Positions 33,701 through 44,770 are shown, numbered from the stretch's first letter. The stretch is DNA of 64,000 nucleotides from Zantedeschia hybrid cultivar (GCA_030544215.1 JARZZO010000003.1:29578379-29642378), one strand, 5' to 3'. The notes: a model not told the origin generated them from the letters alone. Numbers and translations: made by a program.

Positions 33701-33898
33701 GCCTTTCTCAAAGGCATATTATGAATACCTCTTCTTCTTAGTCTAGCCAAATAAGAGGTTACATGATATCTAATTTAGGATAACAACTATCATTTGGCTC
33801 TGAAGACATTCTTCAGAGTCTTCTAACCAATTTAAATATGAGAAGTATATCATAATATTGGCATCCAGTATGTCAAATCTTGGATTAATAGACGACAT
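30735..33898 (-). pseudogene. Copia-B decayed gag-pol region
   Basis: PPT-like AAGTGGAAGAT at 30735-30745. The gag start reads MSSINPRFDILDAN from the ATG at 33898. A decayed zinc-knuckle area lies near 33600, again showing loss of most of Gag. An RT island at 31473-31691 reads HGLCVYKEDSGST with YVDD replaced by YNNN, then CVLGIRIY. Many stops; no enzyme possible. Confidence 0.85.
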
Positions 33899-34068
33899 TT
33901 CAGTTAATAGAGGAAATAAAGAGATTTCAGTAGATAGTCTTTTTAATTCAAATATGGTCTTTTATCTTGAATAATTTTCCACTATTTTTCGATGGACTGT
34001 ATAACCCTCACGTATACAAAACGGGAGATTCCGATGGTCTCCTAGTAGGGATCAGAATCTCTTATACT

Positions 34069-34386
34069 CATAGCATAACCTCAGGTAAATACAAGTATCA
34101 TACTATGATCTAAAAGCAACCATCTCATGGCACTTGCAATTCCTTACAACATCTGATCGTATTTCGGCTCCCAAGTCGATAATGATCTTGGGTAAACACA
34201 ATAAACCATTATTCTTGGTCTAAGCTTTACCATTATTACGTGAAGAGATAAATTATGATGCAACTCCTAGGTAAACAAAAGGATAGCTACACCGTTCCTT
34301 TATCCTATTCAAAAGGCATCAATATGTCATAGTTCTTAGTTTCTTCATCAGATACTGACAGATCTCGAGTAAACGCAAGAAACTGT
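34069..34386 (-). other. Copia-B four-hairpin leader array
   Basis: Element-strand stems. H4: CATAGTATGA (34098-34107) with TTATGCTATG (34069-34078). H3: AATGGT (34205-34210) with ATCATT (34181-34186) and outer CCAAG (34214-34218) with CTTGG (34171-34175). H2: GTGTAGC (34286-34292) with GTTGCAT (34258-34264). H1: ACAG (34383-34386) with CTGT (34358-34361). Loops share GTTTAC or ATTTACC. H4 ends about 170 bases before the gag ATG. Confidence 0.75.
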
Positions 34387-35199
34387 AAGAATTGAATCGA
34401 AATCTAAAAATTATAATGATGGAGAGCCACGCGGTGCATTCTCAATGACACGCGCTCTGGCTTAGACTTTAAAAGCGAGGGATTTTATTCAATTTTAAGT
34501 TGGTCTCATCCTAGGTGATAGTTTATAAATATATCGCATATATTTAACTATACTTAGATAATTGCAGTTGATTCATAATCGAAGACTAAAAGCATGCATC
34601 AACCATACATGTTTATTATGTGGTCATGGACAGTACGGTGATTAACTGGAGCAATACAATTAATCATCACAAATATAATAATTAGATTATTCTAATTATG
34701 TAAACACACAGGCTTTGATGATCTCATCTCCTAACACCTTCCTGGTTGTACTTGTGGATCATCCTCGCCTCTCCTCAGCCAACGCGATCAATTACATATA
34801 AAAATAAATTTGAAATAGATTTCAAATACAAATTATTTGTAAGAGAAAGCTTTATGGCCGAATACAACAATGGAGGGAGATAGAATTACATCGGAATGAG
34901 AGAGAGAGGGAGGTACGCAAGCCTCATTAATTAACAATTCATGAACCCACATCAAATTCCAAAAATGATCCACATTAACCACACATCATCACATGATATG
35001 AAATTAACTAAGTGCATGTCCATGACCACCATAAATTTTAACCATCTACACATGATCAAACACATCACATGAAGGCTAAAATTTTGAAAAATAAATATTT
35101 TGGTTTTCTCAAAACCTAGGTACCAATCAAAATCAAACAATTTGAATTTTCGAAAATTATTTTCTTATATACATTTAAATCGAATTTAAAGCATCAAAC

Positions 35200-35900
35200 A
35201 CATCAACATGTTCATAAAAGACTAAAATTAAAATTCTAAAATATTCCATATTGAATTTAGAATACTTCTAAATCAATTAATCTAACACTTAGATTAATCT
35301 TAAATCACACTAACAACGTTTATTAATGTGAAATAATCTAACATTTAGATAAAATTATAAATCCCTTGATAACTTTTATAAAAGATTTTATAATTCTAAT
35401 TTTAATTCCTTAACAACTCTTTTTTAAGAACCCCTTTAGTAAATAATATTTCTCAACAACAATTGTTAAGAAATATTTATTTAAAATAGTTCTAAATAAA
35501 ATATAGTCTAACAGTTAGACTTTATTAACCTCTTAACAACTCTTGCTAGAAGGACCTTTTTAAGGAGATTAGATCTTCAAAAAAAAAAACTTTTATTAGG
35601 AGATACTTGAGAAATTTAATTAATTATCTCAATAACTATTATTAAGAGTTAATTAAAATCCTTAATAACTTTTATTAAGGGTTTTTATTAAGAAATAATT
35701 AACTCTTTTAATAACCTTTATATAGAGTTAATTAGTCACTTAATAACTCTTATTAAGTGTCCCTCAATTTAAAGCGTAATTTCATAACAACTATTTCTAA
35801 GAAATTAATATTTATCTAATCACCTAATCAAAAGTAAATTAACAGCATTTGTTAATCTTATTTAATATCACATCTTAATGAACCCCTTTAACTGAAAAAT
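35200..35900 (-). repeat. Copia-B AT-rich hairpin array
   Basis: Same type as in Copia-A. Element strand: CTAA-GTG-TTAG near 35280, CCTTAATAA-AAG-TTATTAAGG near 35671, CACTTAATAA-GAG-TTATTAAGTG near 35734, AGTCTAA-CTG-TTAGACT near 35506. Confidence 0.7.
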
Positions 35901-35999
35901 TGTATATTTAAATTCAAAACGAATTTTAAATAAATTTAGTTTCAATTTTTTAGTTAAATGGGGTTTGGATTTCTTTAAATAAGGGGTTTAAGGGGTAAT

Positions 36000-36530
36000 T
36001 AGGGCTTAGCTCATTGCGCCCCTGCGGCCTAGGCCCGGGCCTGCCCGGTTGAGCCAGGACCAGGGCACCTGGCTCGAACCTAGGTCCAAGTCGTGCCAGT
36101 GGCCCGGCCAGGGTCGGGCCCATGCTCGATGCGCTTGGGAATCAGCCCTCGTCTGGGTCCGGCCAGGCCCAACACGCCAAGGCGTATGGCCTGGTTAGGC
36201 CCGAGCCCCAGCCTAAGCGCCTTGCGCCTGGGAGTCCTAGCCGCCGCCCTGGGCGGTGCCCTCCATTCATCCCGATGCCCTGCTCATCCAAAAGCCAGGG
36301 AAGGTGGGTTTTCGGCGTCCCTGGCTGTGCCGGATGGTGCCAGTGGGGCCGGCAGGTGCCGGCAATGAGCCTAGGGCCTCTGGGGTTGACCCGTCTAGCT
36401 ATCTTCTCCCCCCCAAATCCCTTTCCAACCTTTGAAAATTTGAAAGAGGGGAGGCTTCACCACCGGCCGCCGACGACAATAGGGGTCCTGGGGGACTGGC
36501 AGGGACAGTTGGTCATACCAGCATGCTTAA
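36000..36530 (-). repeat. Copia-B GC-rich leader block
   Basis: GC-rich, with CCTGG/CCAGG and GGCCC/GGGCC repeats, in the same place as in Copia-A and Copia-C. Open frames here are compositional. Confidence 0.6.
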
Positions 36531-36760
36531 CAATGTTGGCAGATCACCGTTAAACCCCCTACCAAGCTCTTGAAAATTGGTTCTCCATGTCCATGAAGAA
36601 CAATACGAAACTCCTAAACAAATTCGTTTTTTCACATAGAAAAATTAAATTTGATATTTTACATACATCCCATGAACAATCTCTCTGAGAAAAATGAATT
36701 AATGCATGGAAATAATTCTATAACATTAATTTTAGTAATCCAAAATGGGTTAGAGCGGAA

Positions 36761-36776
36761 CCTGGCTCTGATACGA
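36761..36776 (-). other. Copia-B primer-binding site
   Basis: Element strand TCGTATCAGAGCCAGG next to the 5' LTR: the initiator tRNA-Met site with one change (TGG to TCG). Confidence 0.85.
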
Positions 36777-36777
36777 C

Positions 36778-37011
36778 TGTTGGGATCCGAGCGGGACGCG
36801 ATGAACGCAGCGGAATCGGATAACAAAAAACATCATGCTCGATGCCCGCAGATCCGTTTCGGAGTAAAAACCGTACAATTGAAAATAGTTGTAATTGAAT
36901 CATCGTGCGCGGATTCCAATCCGCATCCGTGTTGGTTCCATTGAGGCGATGCCGTTAGCTGCACAAGCATCCGGCCTCCAGCGATATCCACGCAATCCTC
37001 TACGGCGGTTC
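36778..37011 (-). repeat. Copia-B 5' LTR, inner part
   Basis: Starts TGTTGGGATCC on the plus strand beside the PBS and stops at the Copia-C insertion. The last five bases GGTTC (37007-37011) are the Copia-C target duplication. Continues at 46344. Confidence 0.88.
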
Positions 37012-38562
37012 TGTTGGGTTTTCTCGGTTTCTCCGGATCGTTCACGCAGCGGAAAACAAAAATTTTACAGCGATCCGTTTCCCGTTTCGAAGAACTAAAA
37101 TACGATAATCAGATTATCGAAGTTCTCACCGTGTGCGGATTCGAATCCGCAGCCGTTCGGTTCCGTCGGTGTGACACCGCAAGCCGCGCAAGCGCCCGGC
37201 CTCTAGCGAAGTCCACGCGATCCTCCCCGCGACGGATATCCTCGAGTTCGTCGTTCTTCGCAGCCCGCAAAGCCTCCGCTGGTCGCCGCAATGATCGCCG
37301 CAGTGCGCGGACGATTTCCCGTCGAACGGGATTCGAAGAAGCGGCGGGACAAATCTGGATCTGCCTGGACGCCAGAGGGAGACATAAACTGAGGAGGGGC
37401 GGCCAGGGTTAGCAGCAGCTTGGCCTGCTCAGCCCGTTCGCTATGTTTTATACTAACCCCGCGGTTTTTCACAAAAACCCCCGGTTTATATAAAACCCAC
37501 TTATTTATCCATCGCCTTGAGAATCATTTGCGTGTGACCCTCTAGGCCCAAGTACCAGTCCAGTTAATGGCCCAACAAGCCCAGTGACTCCTCACTGTCT
37601 TTATTAATTAATTAATAACCCATTATTAATCAATTAATCAATCGAATTGATGTCGCACATCGAATTCGACCGGGCCTCCGATCACGTTGGGTGCCAAGCA
37701 ACACCGCGTGAACCCGGAAGGTATTTGGGGTTAAGTAACCCACTCTTGGAACCTTTCCGCCGTCAGTTACCGCGTGGATATAATCCTTCATTCGTACAAT
37801 GCTCTCGAGTCAACTCAGGGTATGGCGAGCTGTCAAACCCTAACCGGTCGACTCACTTGGATTGGATGCCGCTGATGAATATCGGAAAACTCCTTTTCCG
37901 ATATTATCGTCCGCCCTGGCCAGGGACTTCCGCGCATCCTTCCCAGAGCATTCTCTCTCTAAGTACCGAGAGCGAATGATTCCTTATTGACACACAATTC
38001 CCTTCGACGGTATTCCGCTGCACCCAATCCTTGGCGTATTAGAATCCGTGGCTAGAGATTCGTAGACCAAGGTCAAAGTACAGAAGTCCACCGCCAAGGT
38101 GTCCTTGGTGTCTCAGGTCCGAGGACCATCCACGCAACTGCGACAATAGAATCAAGCTGGTTGACAGTGAGGTACAATACCATCCAGCGATTCAGTCGGA
38201 TCAGTTCAGTGAACTCATTCTCCAATGAGCACCTACAGATTCGCCTTAGTGTCTCCACACAAGTGACTTATGAGATCAGTCACCCTCATCATATGAGCAT
38301 GAGTAATCTGTACTAGTCTAACCGGATATCCGATATCCTTCTCGAATATCCTCCGACTAGGAACAATTAAGAATATGTGTGTTTAAGTGATCAGTCTCAT
38401 TAGTATGATCTCATCATAATCTGATCACTATAGCACATATTCACGGACTTCATTATGAAACGATAATTAACGCGATTTACACATAATGAATATTATGCCA
38501 TTTTATTAATAATGAACGAGATTTACATTGTTAGATTGGCTTGTAGGCCACCTAAACTAACA
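37012..38562 (-). repeat. Copia-C 3' LTR (1551 bp)
   Basis: Plus strand starts TGTTGGGTTTTC and ends CTAACA, followed by the PPT complement. Confidence 0.95.
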
Positions 38563-38575
38563 ATCTCCCACTTGG
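38563..38575 (-). other. Copia-C polypurine tract
   Basis: Element strand AAGTGGGAGAT adjoining the 3' LTR. Confidence 0.88.
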
Positions 38576-38576
38576 A

Positions 38577-39653
38577 CTAAAGCCAATCACCTTTATACAA
38601 TAAGCCCATAGACTCTAGGTGACGCTCAAACACAATTTGAGCCAACGGCTTTGTCAGTGGATCTGCTACATTGTCGACGGATGGAACTCTTTCCACTACT
38701 ACATCTCCTCTGGATATGATCGCTCTGATAAGGTGAAAGCGCCTCAGAATATGCTTCGATTTCTGATGAGACCGTGGCTCTTTCGCTTGCGCAATCGCTC
38801 CATTGTTGTCGCACAACAGTGGAACAGGCTCAGAGATGCTGGGAACTACGCCAAGGTCGGTGATGAATTTCTTCAACCACACTGCTTCCTTGGCGGCTTC
38901 AGCTGCAGCGATGTACTCAGCTTCAGTCGTCGAATCTGCAGTGGTTACTTGCTTAGAACTCTTCCAGCACACTGCGCCTCCGTTCAATGTAAACACGAAT
39001 CCAGATATTGACTTGCTATCATCTGGATCCGACTGGAAACTCGAGTCAGTAAAGACTCGCAGTTTCAAGTCACCTCCTCCATAGACAAGAAACATATCCT
39101 TAGTTCTTCTCAAGTACTTAAGGATGCATTTCACTGCCTTCCAGTGCTCTTCGCCTGGATCAGCCTGAAATCTGCTCGTAACACTTAGAGCAAATGCAAC
39201 ATCAGGCCGTGTACATAGCATGGCATACATGATAGATCCTATGGCAGAGGCATAGGGTATTCTATCCATGAATGCCCTCTCATCAGGAGTCTTAGGAGAT
39301 TGTTCCTTTGAGAGATTCATTCCATGTCTCATCGGTATGAAACCTCTCTTGGAATTTTCCATGCCAAACCTTTTGACTATGGTGTCTATGTACAAGGATT
39401 GGGTCATTCCAAGCATCCTCTTTGATCTATCTCTATAGATCCGTATTCCCAATACGTAGGATGCTTCTCCCAAATCCTTCATGGAGAAGTTTTTCGACAG
39501 CCAGACCTTTACTGATGACATCATAGCTACATCATTCCCAATGAGTAGTATGTCATCTACGTAAAGAACTAGAAAAGTGACTGCACTCCCACTGGTCTTC
39601 TTGTACACACAAGGCTCATCTTCATTCTTAATGAAGTCATAAGACTTGACAGC
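38577..39653 (-). pseudogene. Copia-C RT (C-terminal part) and RNase H
   Basis: Same frame as the upstream pol, resuming directly after a TAG at 39654-39656 (AVKSYDFIKNEDEP leads into MYKKTSGS). Contains the RT active site YVDDILL, SMKDLGEASYVLGIRI, the copia thumb (MRHGMNLSKEQSPKTPDE) and RNase H (RVFTDSSFQSD, TTEAEYIAAAEAAKEAVWLKKF, LLCDNNGAIA, VADPLTKPL). It ends close to the PPT, as usual for copia, where integrase precedes RT. The only lesion in this half of the polyprotein is the single stop, apparently GAG to TAG. Confidence 0.92.
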
Positions 39654-41996
39654 CTAGTCAAATCTTATGTTCCAGCTCCGGGAAGCTTGCTTCAGTCCAT
39701 AAATGGACCTCTGAAGCTTGCACACTTTATCTGGAGATTCTTTGGATGTGAAACCTTCTGGTTGTATCATATACACCTCCTCCTCAAGGTTACCATTGAG
39801 GAAGGCAGTCTTCACATCCATCTGCCAGATTTCATAATCAAAATGTGCAGCAATGGCGAGTAGAACTCTGATCGACTTTATCATGGCAACTGGTGAGAAA
39901 GTTTCATCATAGTCAATTCCTTGCCTTTGACGATATCCCTTTGCCACCAACCTTGCCTTATAAGTGTCGATCCGTCCATCAGCACCGATCTTTCTCTTAA
40001 AGATCCACTTGCAACCGATGGGTACAATACCCTCGGGCAAGTCCTCCAAGTTCCAAACTTGGTTGGTGTACATGGACTGGATTTCTGAGTTCATGGCTTC
40101 TCGCCATTTCCCGGCTTCTGGGCCTTCTATGGCCTCCTGGTAGGTTTTCGGATCATCATCCTCATTATATTGTACCTTAGACTCACCTTCAGCGATATGT
40201 CCCACATATCGTTCGGGTAGTCTAGGTACTCTACCAGATCTACGAGGCTCATCTGTGTGTACCTGAACAGATTCAAGAACTGATATCTCATCTGATGATA
40301 ATGTAGCTGTTTGGGGATCTGGAACCTCTTCCAGTACTATTTTACTCCCACTGTTCTCCTGGATAAGGTATTCCTCTTCCAGAAAGACAGCTTTCCTGGC
40401 GACAAACACCTTTTGTTCATCAGGATGGAAAAAATAGTATCCAAAGGTTTCCTTTGGATATCCCACAAACCTACATTTATCAGTTCGTGATTCCAACTTG
40501 TCTGGATCATGCCTCTTTACATGAGCAGGACAACCCCAGACTTTAACATGTTTAAATTCTGGTTTCCTGCCTTTCCATATCTCATATGGAGTTGAGGCCA
40601 CAGACTTGCTGGGTACTCTGTTCAGTAGGTATGCTGCTGACTCTAGAGCATACCCCCAGAGGGACACTGGTAATCCCGAAAAGCTCATCATGGATCGCAC
40701 CATGTCCAACAAGGTGCGGTTCCTCCTTTCTGATACACCATTCATCTGTGGTGTATATGGAGGGGTCAGCTGAGAAAGGATACCATTATCCTTTAAGAAT
40801 TGTGTGAAATTAGTACTCAAGTATTCTCCTCCTCGATCTGATCGAAGAGCTTTAATACTCTTTCCTAACTGCTTCTCCACCTCATTCTTGAACTCCTTAA
40901 ACTTCTCAAATGCTTCCGACTTGTACTTCATTAAGTACACGTAGCCGAATCTTGAGAAGTCATCGGTGAACGTGATGAAGTAAGAAAAGCCACCTTTGGC
41001 TTGGGTGGACATGGGACCACATACATCCGAATGTATTAATTCCAAAATGTCCTTGGCACGTTCTCTATGTCCACTAAATAGAGATTTTGCCATCTTTCCC
41101 ATAAGGCAGGATTCACATGTTGCAAACGATTCGTAATCGAATGCTGTTAAGTAACCATGCTTGTGCAACTTTTGCAACCTGCTTTCGCCAATGTGCCCAA
41201 GTCTACAATGCCACATGTAGGCCTGGTTCACGCAATTCTTGCTCTTCTTAAGAGCATTATCAATCTGAAGATTGTAATGAGAAACATCTAATAGATATAG
41301 ACCATTGACTAAAGATGCCGAAGCTATTGATTTATTACCATAATAAATCGAACAACTTTTGTTCTCAATTGTCAACCTATATCCTATCTTGTCCAAACAA
41401 GATATTGATATGATGTTCTTTATTATGCTAGGAACATAATAACAATCTTCCAATAGTAAGGTGTCTCCCGATGGAAGCCTGAGGTTTGCTGTCCCAACAG
41501 CAATCGCCGCAACTTTTGCGCCGTTTCCTAGCCTCAATTCCACCTCACCTTGTCTCAGCTTGCGCTTACTTGTCAGCAACTGCACATCATGGCAAATATG
41601 AGAAGCACATCCGGTATCCAATACCCAAGATGTGGAATCTCTAACTGACAAGTTGATATCTATCATATAGATATCTGAAGCTTCACACAGCTTCACTCTT
41701 CCATGAGCTTTATCATCAAGGAACTCCTTGTAGTTCCTCTTCCAGTGACCATACTGCTTATAGTAGAAGCAGTCACCCTTCACTACTCTTTTACCTTTGT
41801 CCTTCGATCCTTTATCGTTAGCTGTCATCTCTGCTTTAGGGGCATCTAATGCCGATTCAGCAAGAGGATCAGCTCTAGGGACAAAGTTATTGCGTTCAGA
41901 TCTGAAGACATTCTTCAGGCTTCTGAACCAATCCGAGTAGATCAAGTAAGTCAAAATGGCATCAAGTATGCCACAGAGTGGGTTATTCGACGACAT
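39654..41996 (-). CDS. Copia-C truncated Gag fused to protease, integrase and N-terminal RT
   Basis: 780 residues from the ATG at 41996 (MSSNNPLCGILDA), a start shared with Copia-A and Copia-B. A zinc knuckle appears by about residue 76, but two of its cysteines read Tyr (CFYYKQYGHWKRNYK). Typical copia Gag is some 200 residues longer before this point. Protease: DTG at about residue 127 (SWVLDTGCASHI). Integrase: HCRLGH and CESCLMGK zinc module, then TDDFSRFGY, LRSDRGGEYLS and NGVSERRNRTLLD. RT begins at MDVKTAFLNGNLEEEVYM and IYGLKQASRSW and is stopped by TAG at 39654-39656. Pol chemistry would be intact if that stop were read through. Confidence 0.92.
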   Translation of the reverse strand: MSSNNPLCGILDAILTYLIYSDWFRSLKNVFRSERNNFVPRADPLAESALDAPKAEMTANDKGSKDKGKRVVKGDCFYYKQYGHWKRNYKEFLDDKAHGRVKLCEASDIYMIDINLSVRDSTSWVLDTGCASHICHDVQLLTSKRKLRQGEVELRLGNGAKVAAIAVGTANLRLPSGDTLLLEDCYYVPSIIKNIISISCLDKIGYRLTIENKSCSIYYGNKSIASASLVNGLYLLDVSHYNLQIDNALKKSKNCVNQAYMWHCRLGHIGESRLQKLHKHGYLTAFDYESFATCESCLMGKMAKSLFSGHRERAKDILELIHSDVCGPMSTQAKGGFSYFITFTDDFSRFGYVYLMKYKSEAFEKFKEFKNEVEKQLGKSIKALRSDRGGEYLSTNFTQFLKDNGILSQLTPPYTPQMNGVSERRNRTLLDMVRSMMSFSGLPVSLWGYALESAAYLLNRVPSKSVASTPYEIWKGRKPEFKHVKVWGCPAHVKRHDPDKLESRTDKCRFVGYPKETFGYYFFHPDEQKVFVARKAVFLEEEYLIQENSGSKIVLEEVPDPQTATLSSDEISVLESVQVHTDEPRRSGRVPRLPERYVGHIAEGESKVQYNEDDDPKTYQEAIEGPEAGKWREAMNSEIQSMYTNQVWNLEDLPEGIVPIGCKWIFKRKIGADGRIDTYKARLVAKGYRQRQGIDYDETFSPVAMIKSIRVLLAIAAHFDYEIWQMDVKTAFLNGNLEEEVYMIQPEGFTSKESPDKVCKLQRSIYGLKQASRSWNIRFD

Positions 41997-42178
41997 AGTT
42001 CCTACAGGAGATAAGTAAAATCTATTTAGCAGATGTTCAATTATTAAAGTTTAAAACAAGACAAGGTCTTTTGTTCAAGTTTAACTCCCACTAATTTTCG
42101 ACGGACTGTACAACCCTCAGTTATACAGAACGGGAGACGTCGACAGTCTCCTAGTGGGGATCAGAATCTCAATGACTT

Positions 42179-42217
42179 GCACTACAGCCTTGTGGATAGC
42201 ACAACAAACTGTAATAC
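42179..42217 (-). other. Copia-C leader hairpin H4
   Basis: Element strand GTATTACAG (42209-42217) pairs with CTGTAGTGC (42179-42187): nine pairs, two of them G-U. The 21-base loop 42188-42208 contains TTGTGGATAGCACAACAAA on the plus strand. It ends 182 bases from the ATG. Confidence 0.85.
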
Positions 42218-42282
42218 AATCAGAGAGCACCCAACTCATGGGACTTGCAACTCCTTGCAATATCTGATCATAGCTTCGGTCC

Positions 42283-42331
42283 CCAGAGATTTAATGGCCT
42301 TGTGGATAGCACAACAAACCACTAATTCTGG
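42283..42331 (-). other. Copia-C leader hairpin H3
   Basis: Inner TTAGTGG (42319-42325) with CCATTAA (42291-42297). Outer CCAGA (42327-42331) with TCTGG (42283-42287). The 21-base loop 42298-42318 is identical to those of H1, H2 and H4. Confidence 0.85.
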
Positions 42332-42369
42332 TCTAAGCTAACCATCATTACGCGACGAGCATAGATTTG

Positions 42370-42406
42370 CATGCAGCCCTTGTGGATAGCACAACAAAGC
42401 TACATG
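42370..42406 (-). other. Copia-C leader hairpin H2
   Basis: CATGTAGC (42399-42406) with GCTGCATG (42370-42377): eight pairs, one G-U. 21-base loop 42378-42398. Confidence 0.85.
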
Positions 42407-42464
42407 GTTCCTCTACCCCGATCTATAGGCATCTAATGCCATACCAACAGTTTCTCCTCCCAAT

Positions 42465-42501
42465 TAAGCAGGCCTTGTGGATAGCACAACAAACCTGCCT
42501 A
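42465..42501 (-). other. Copia-C leader hairpin H1
   Basis: TAGGCAGG (42494-42501) with CCTGCTTA (42465-42472): eight pairs, one G-U. 21-base loop 42473-42493. Confidence 0.85.
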
Positions 42502-43339
42502 AAGTGATTCGAATCCTATGACTATAACGATGGTAGACCACGCGGTAAGTTCTCAACTACTCGCGTTACGGCTTAGAGTTTATCTGAGGGTATTTGGATA
42601 ACTTTTATCTTGGTCTCTCCTAGGTGATAGTACATAAATATATCGTATATATTTACTAAATACTATAACCTGCTTTGATTCATAATCAAAAAATAAACAA
42701 TGCATCACATACATGTCATTTGTGTGGTCATGGATAGCACAGTGGGTTTGACTGGAGCCAACAGTCAAACGCACACACAATCTAATCATAACAATTACAT
42801 TAGATATCATGCAAACACATAGGCAAGAGATCTCCATCTTTTCGCCTTCCTGGTTGCAGCTATGGATCATCCTCGCTCCTTCCTCGGTTGCCTCGATCAG
42901 GATACATTAATTCTAGAATTAACAGGTAAATTGAAGAAGGCCTTATGGCGAGTACAAGAGAGAGAGGGAGGTAGAAATACATCGGAGTATGAGAGAGAGA
43001 GGTTCGCAGACCTCTATTTATTAACAATTAATAAACATTCATACATCCACGATCCACACAATCCATTCATCACATGAATAATAAATTAAGTGCATATCCA
43101 TGACCACGGTGTATTTTAAACATCCCACACATGATTCAGCGCATCACATGGCTAAAACAAATGAGTTTTTCAAAATAGATAAGTTTTGGCTTTCAAAAAG
43201 CTGGGATCCAATCAAAATTGGTATTTGAATTTCGAAAACTCATTTTATTAACTTATCATGCAATTAAATCTAAATTTAAAAGCATTAAACACCCATCACT
43301 GGCGCACACACTCCGAATTAATAATTCCAGATTATTCCA

Positions 43340-43870
43340 TGCCAATTAGAACAATTCTAATAATCTAACACTTAGATTAAACCCCTTTAATAATCTAACA
43401 ATTAGACTATTTAAAAATTAATCTAACTCTTAGATTAATCCACCAAAGTTAATTAAAAAATTTAACACTTAAATTAATAATCAACCATACTAATTATTAA
43501 CTACTAATCTAACACTTAGATTAGCCAATTAATGTTAACTATTAATTTAACTCTTAAACCAATAATTAACACTAAGTAATTAAAAATCAATTAATCTAAC
43601 ACTTAGATCAGATAATTAAAGTTATTATTAATTTAACTATTAAATTAATAACAACAATAATTAAAGGAGGACTACAGATTTAACATTTAAATCAGTCATT
43701 TAAGTTAATTATTAACTTAACAATTAAATTAATAACTAACCCAAATATTAATTAACAATTAGTTGAAATAACAATTAATAATCTAACTATTAGATTAATA
43801 ATTATTAATTACTAATTTAACGATTAAATTAGTATTATTAAAATTAACTATTAGTATAACCATTAAACTA
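43340..43870 (-). repeat. Copia-C AT-rich hairpin array
   Basis: About a dozen units. On the plus strand AATCTAAC-acttaga-type palindromes repeat every 30-60 bases, with loops GTG, TTG, GAG, TAG, ATG and TCG on the element strand (for example ATTAGAA-TTG-TTCTAAT at 43345-43361). Confidence 0.75.
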
Positions 43871-44039
43871 ACAGTTAATGTTAATCAACTAACAACTAAA
43901 TGTTAATTAAAATGATTCACAAATCATTTGTAAGCCCATTATAAAATTAAAAAATATTTTTGAATTTTATTTAAATTAAAATTAAAATTTAATTCATTTT
44001 AAATGGGCAAAGGGGAATTAAAATGGGATTTTAAATTCT

Positions 44040-44400
44040 GAATGGGCTGAGCCAACTGGCTGGGCCAAAGGGCTCGGGCCCTGGCCGAGCCAGGGCTCGG
44101 ACCAGGCACCCACAGTGGGCGCCTGGTGCGGGCCTGGTTTGACCAGGCCCTGGACCCGGCCCGGGCCAGTCCGACCGGCTCGGGACCGGGCCCCCCTGCT
44201 AGGTTCGACCGCCCCTTACCCACCTGCAAACCCTAACGCAGCAGTAACAAGGCGGCGGGAAGGAGGGGTTGCAGGGCCGCCGCCGGCCGGCGACCGGCTT
44301 CGCCAGGCCCCCGCCGGCGTCGCCCTAGCTCCGGCGACACGCCCGCCGCCGGCAGGGCCGCCGGTGGCCTCCGGTTGGGGTGCAAACCAAGCCCAAAAAT
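44040..44400 (-). repeat. Copia-C GC-rich leader block
   Basis: GC-rich palindromes such as CCTGG-tttga-CCAGG near 44136, and GCCGCCGGC repeats near 44280-44360. Confidence 0.65.
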
Positions 44401-44770
44401 CCCCCAAAAATCTGGTTTTTCAGGGTTTCTAAACCCGAATTAGGGCTCGATTTTTGCGGCTCTCCAAGGCCATTCCGGAGCCGGAAAAATACCGGATGTG
44501 GAGTGGTGACTATCACCCAAAGATCCGGAGTCTTGGCCGGCCATCCCAACACTTGGGAAGCCGATTGAAGCCGCCGTAAACACGCTGTTCTTCGTCTCAC
44601 GAAGAACACGAAAAACCCCCAAAATGATCTCGAAAAATTGAAAGAAAATAATCAGATTAACTGTGTTCATCGTATGAACACAGATCCAACAATTATTCGA
44701 AGTTACAGCATGGAATAACTCATGGAAAAATTAATTTAGAGATCCGAAACGGGACGAGAAACAGTGGAAC

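Noticed and set aside
36093..36553. Open frames in the Copia-B GC block
   Set aside because: Compositional; equivalent blocks in Copia-A and Copia-C do not conserve them.
42179..42501. Regularly spaced identical 21-base sequences, at first sight CRISPR-like; the loop also contains CTATCCACA, close to a bacterial DnaA box
   Set aside because: The context is a plant retrotransposon leader. There are four copies with unrelated flanking stems and no spacers or cas genes. The DnaA-box likeness is chance.
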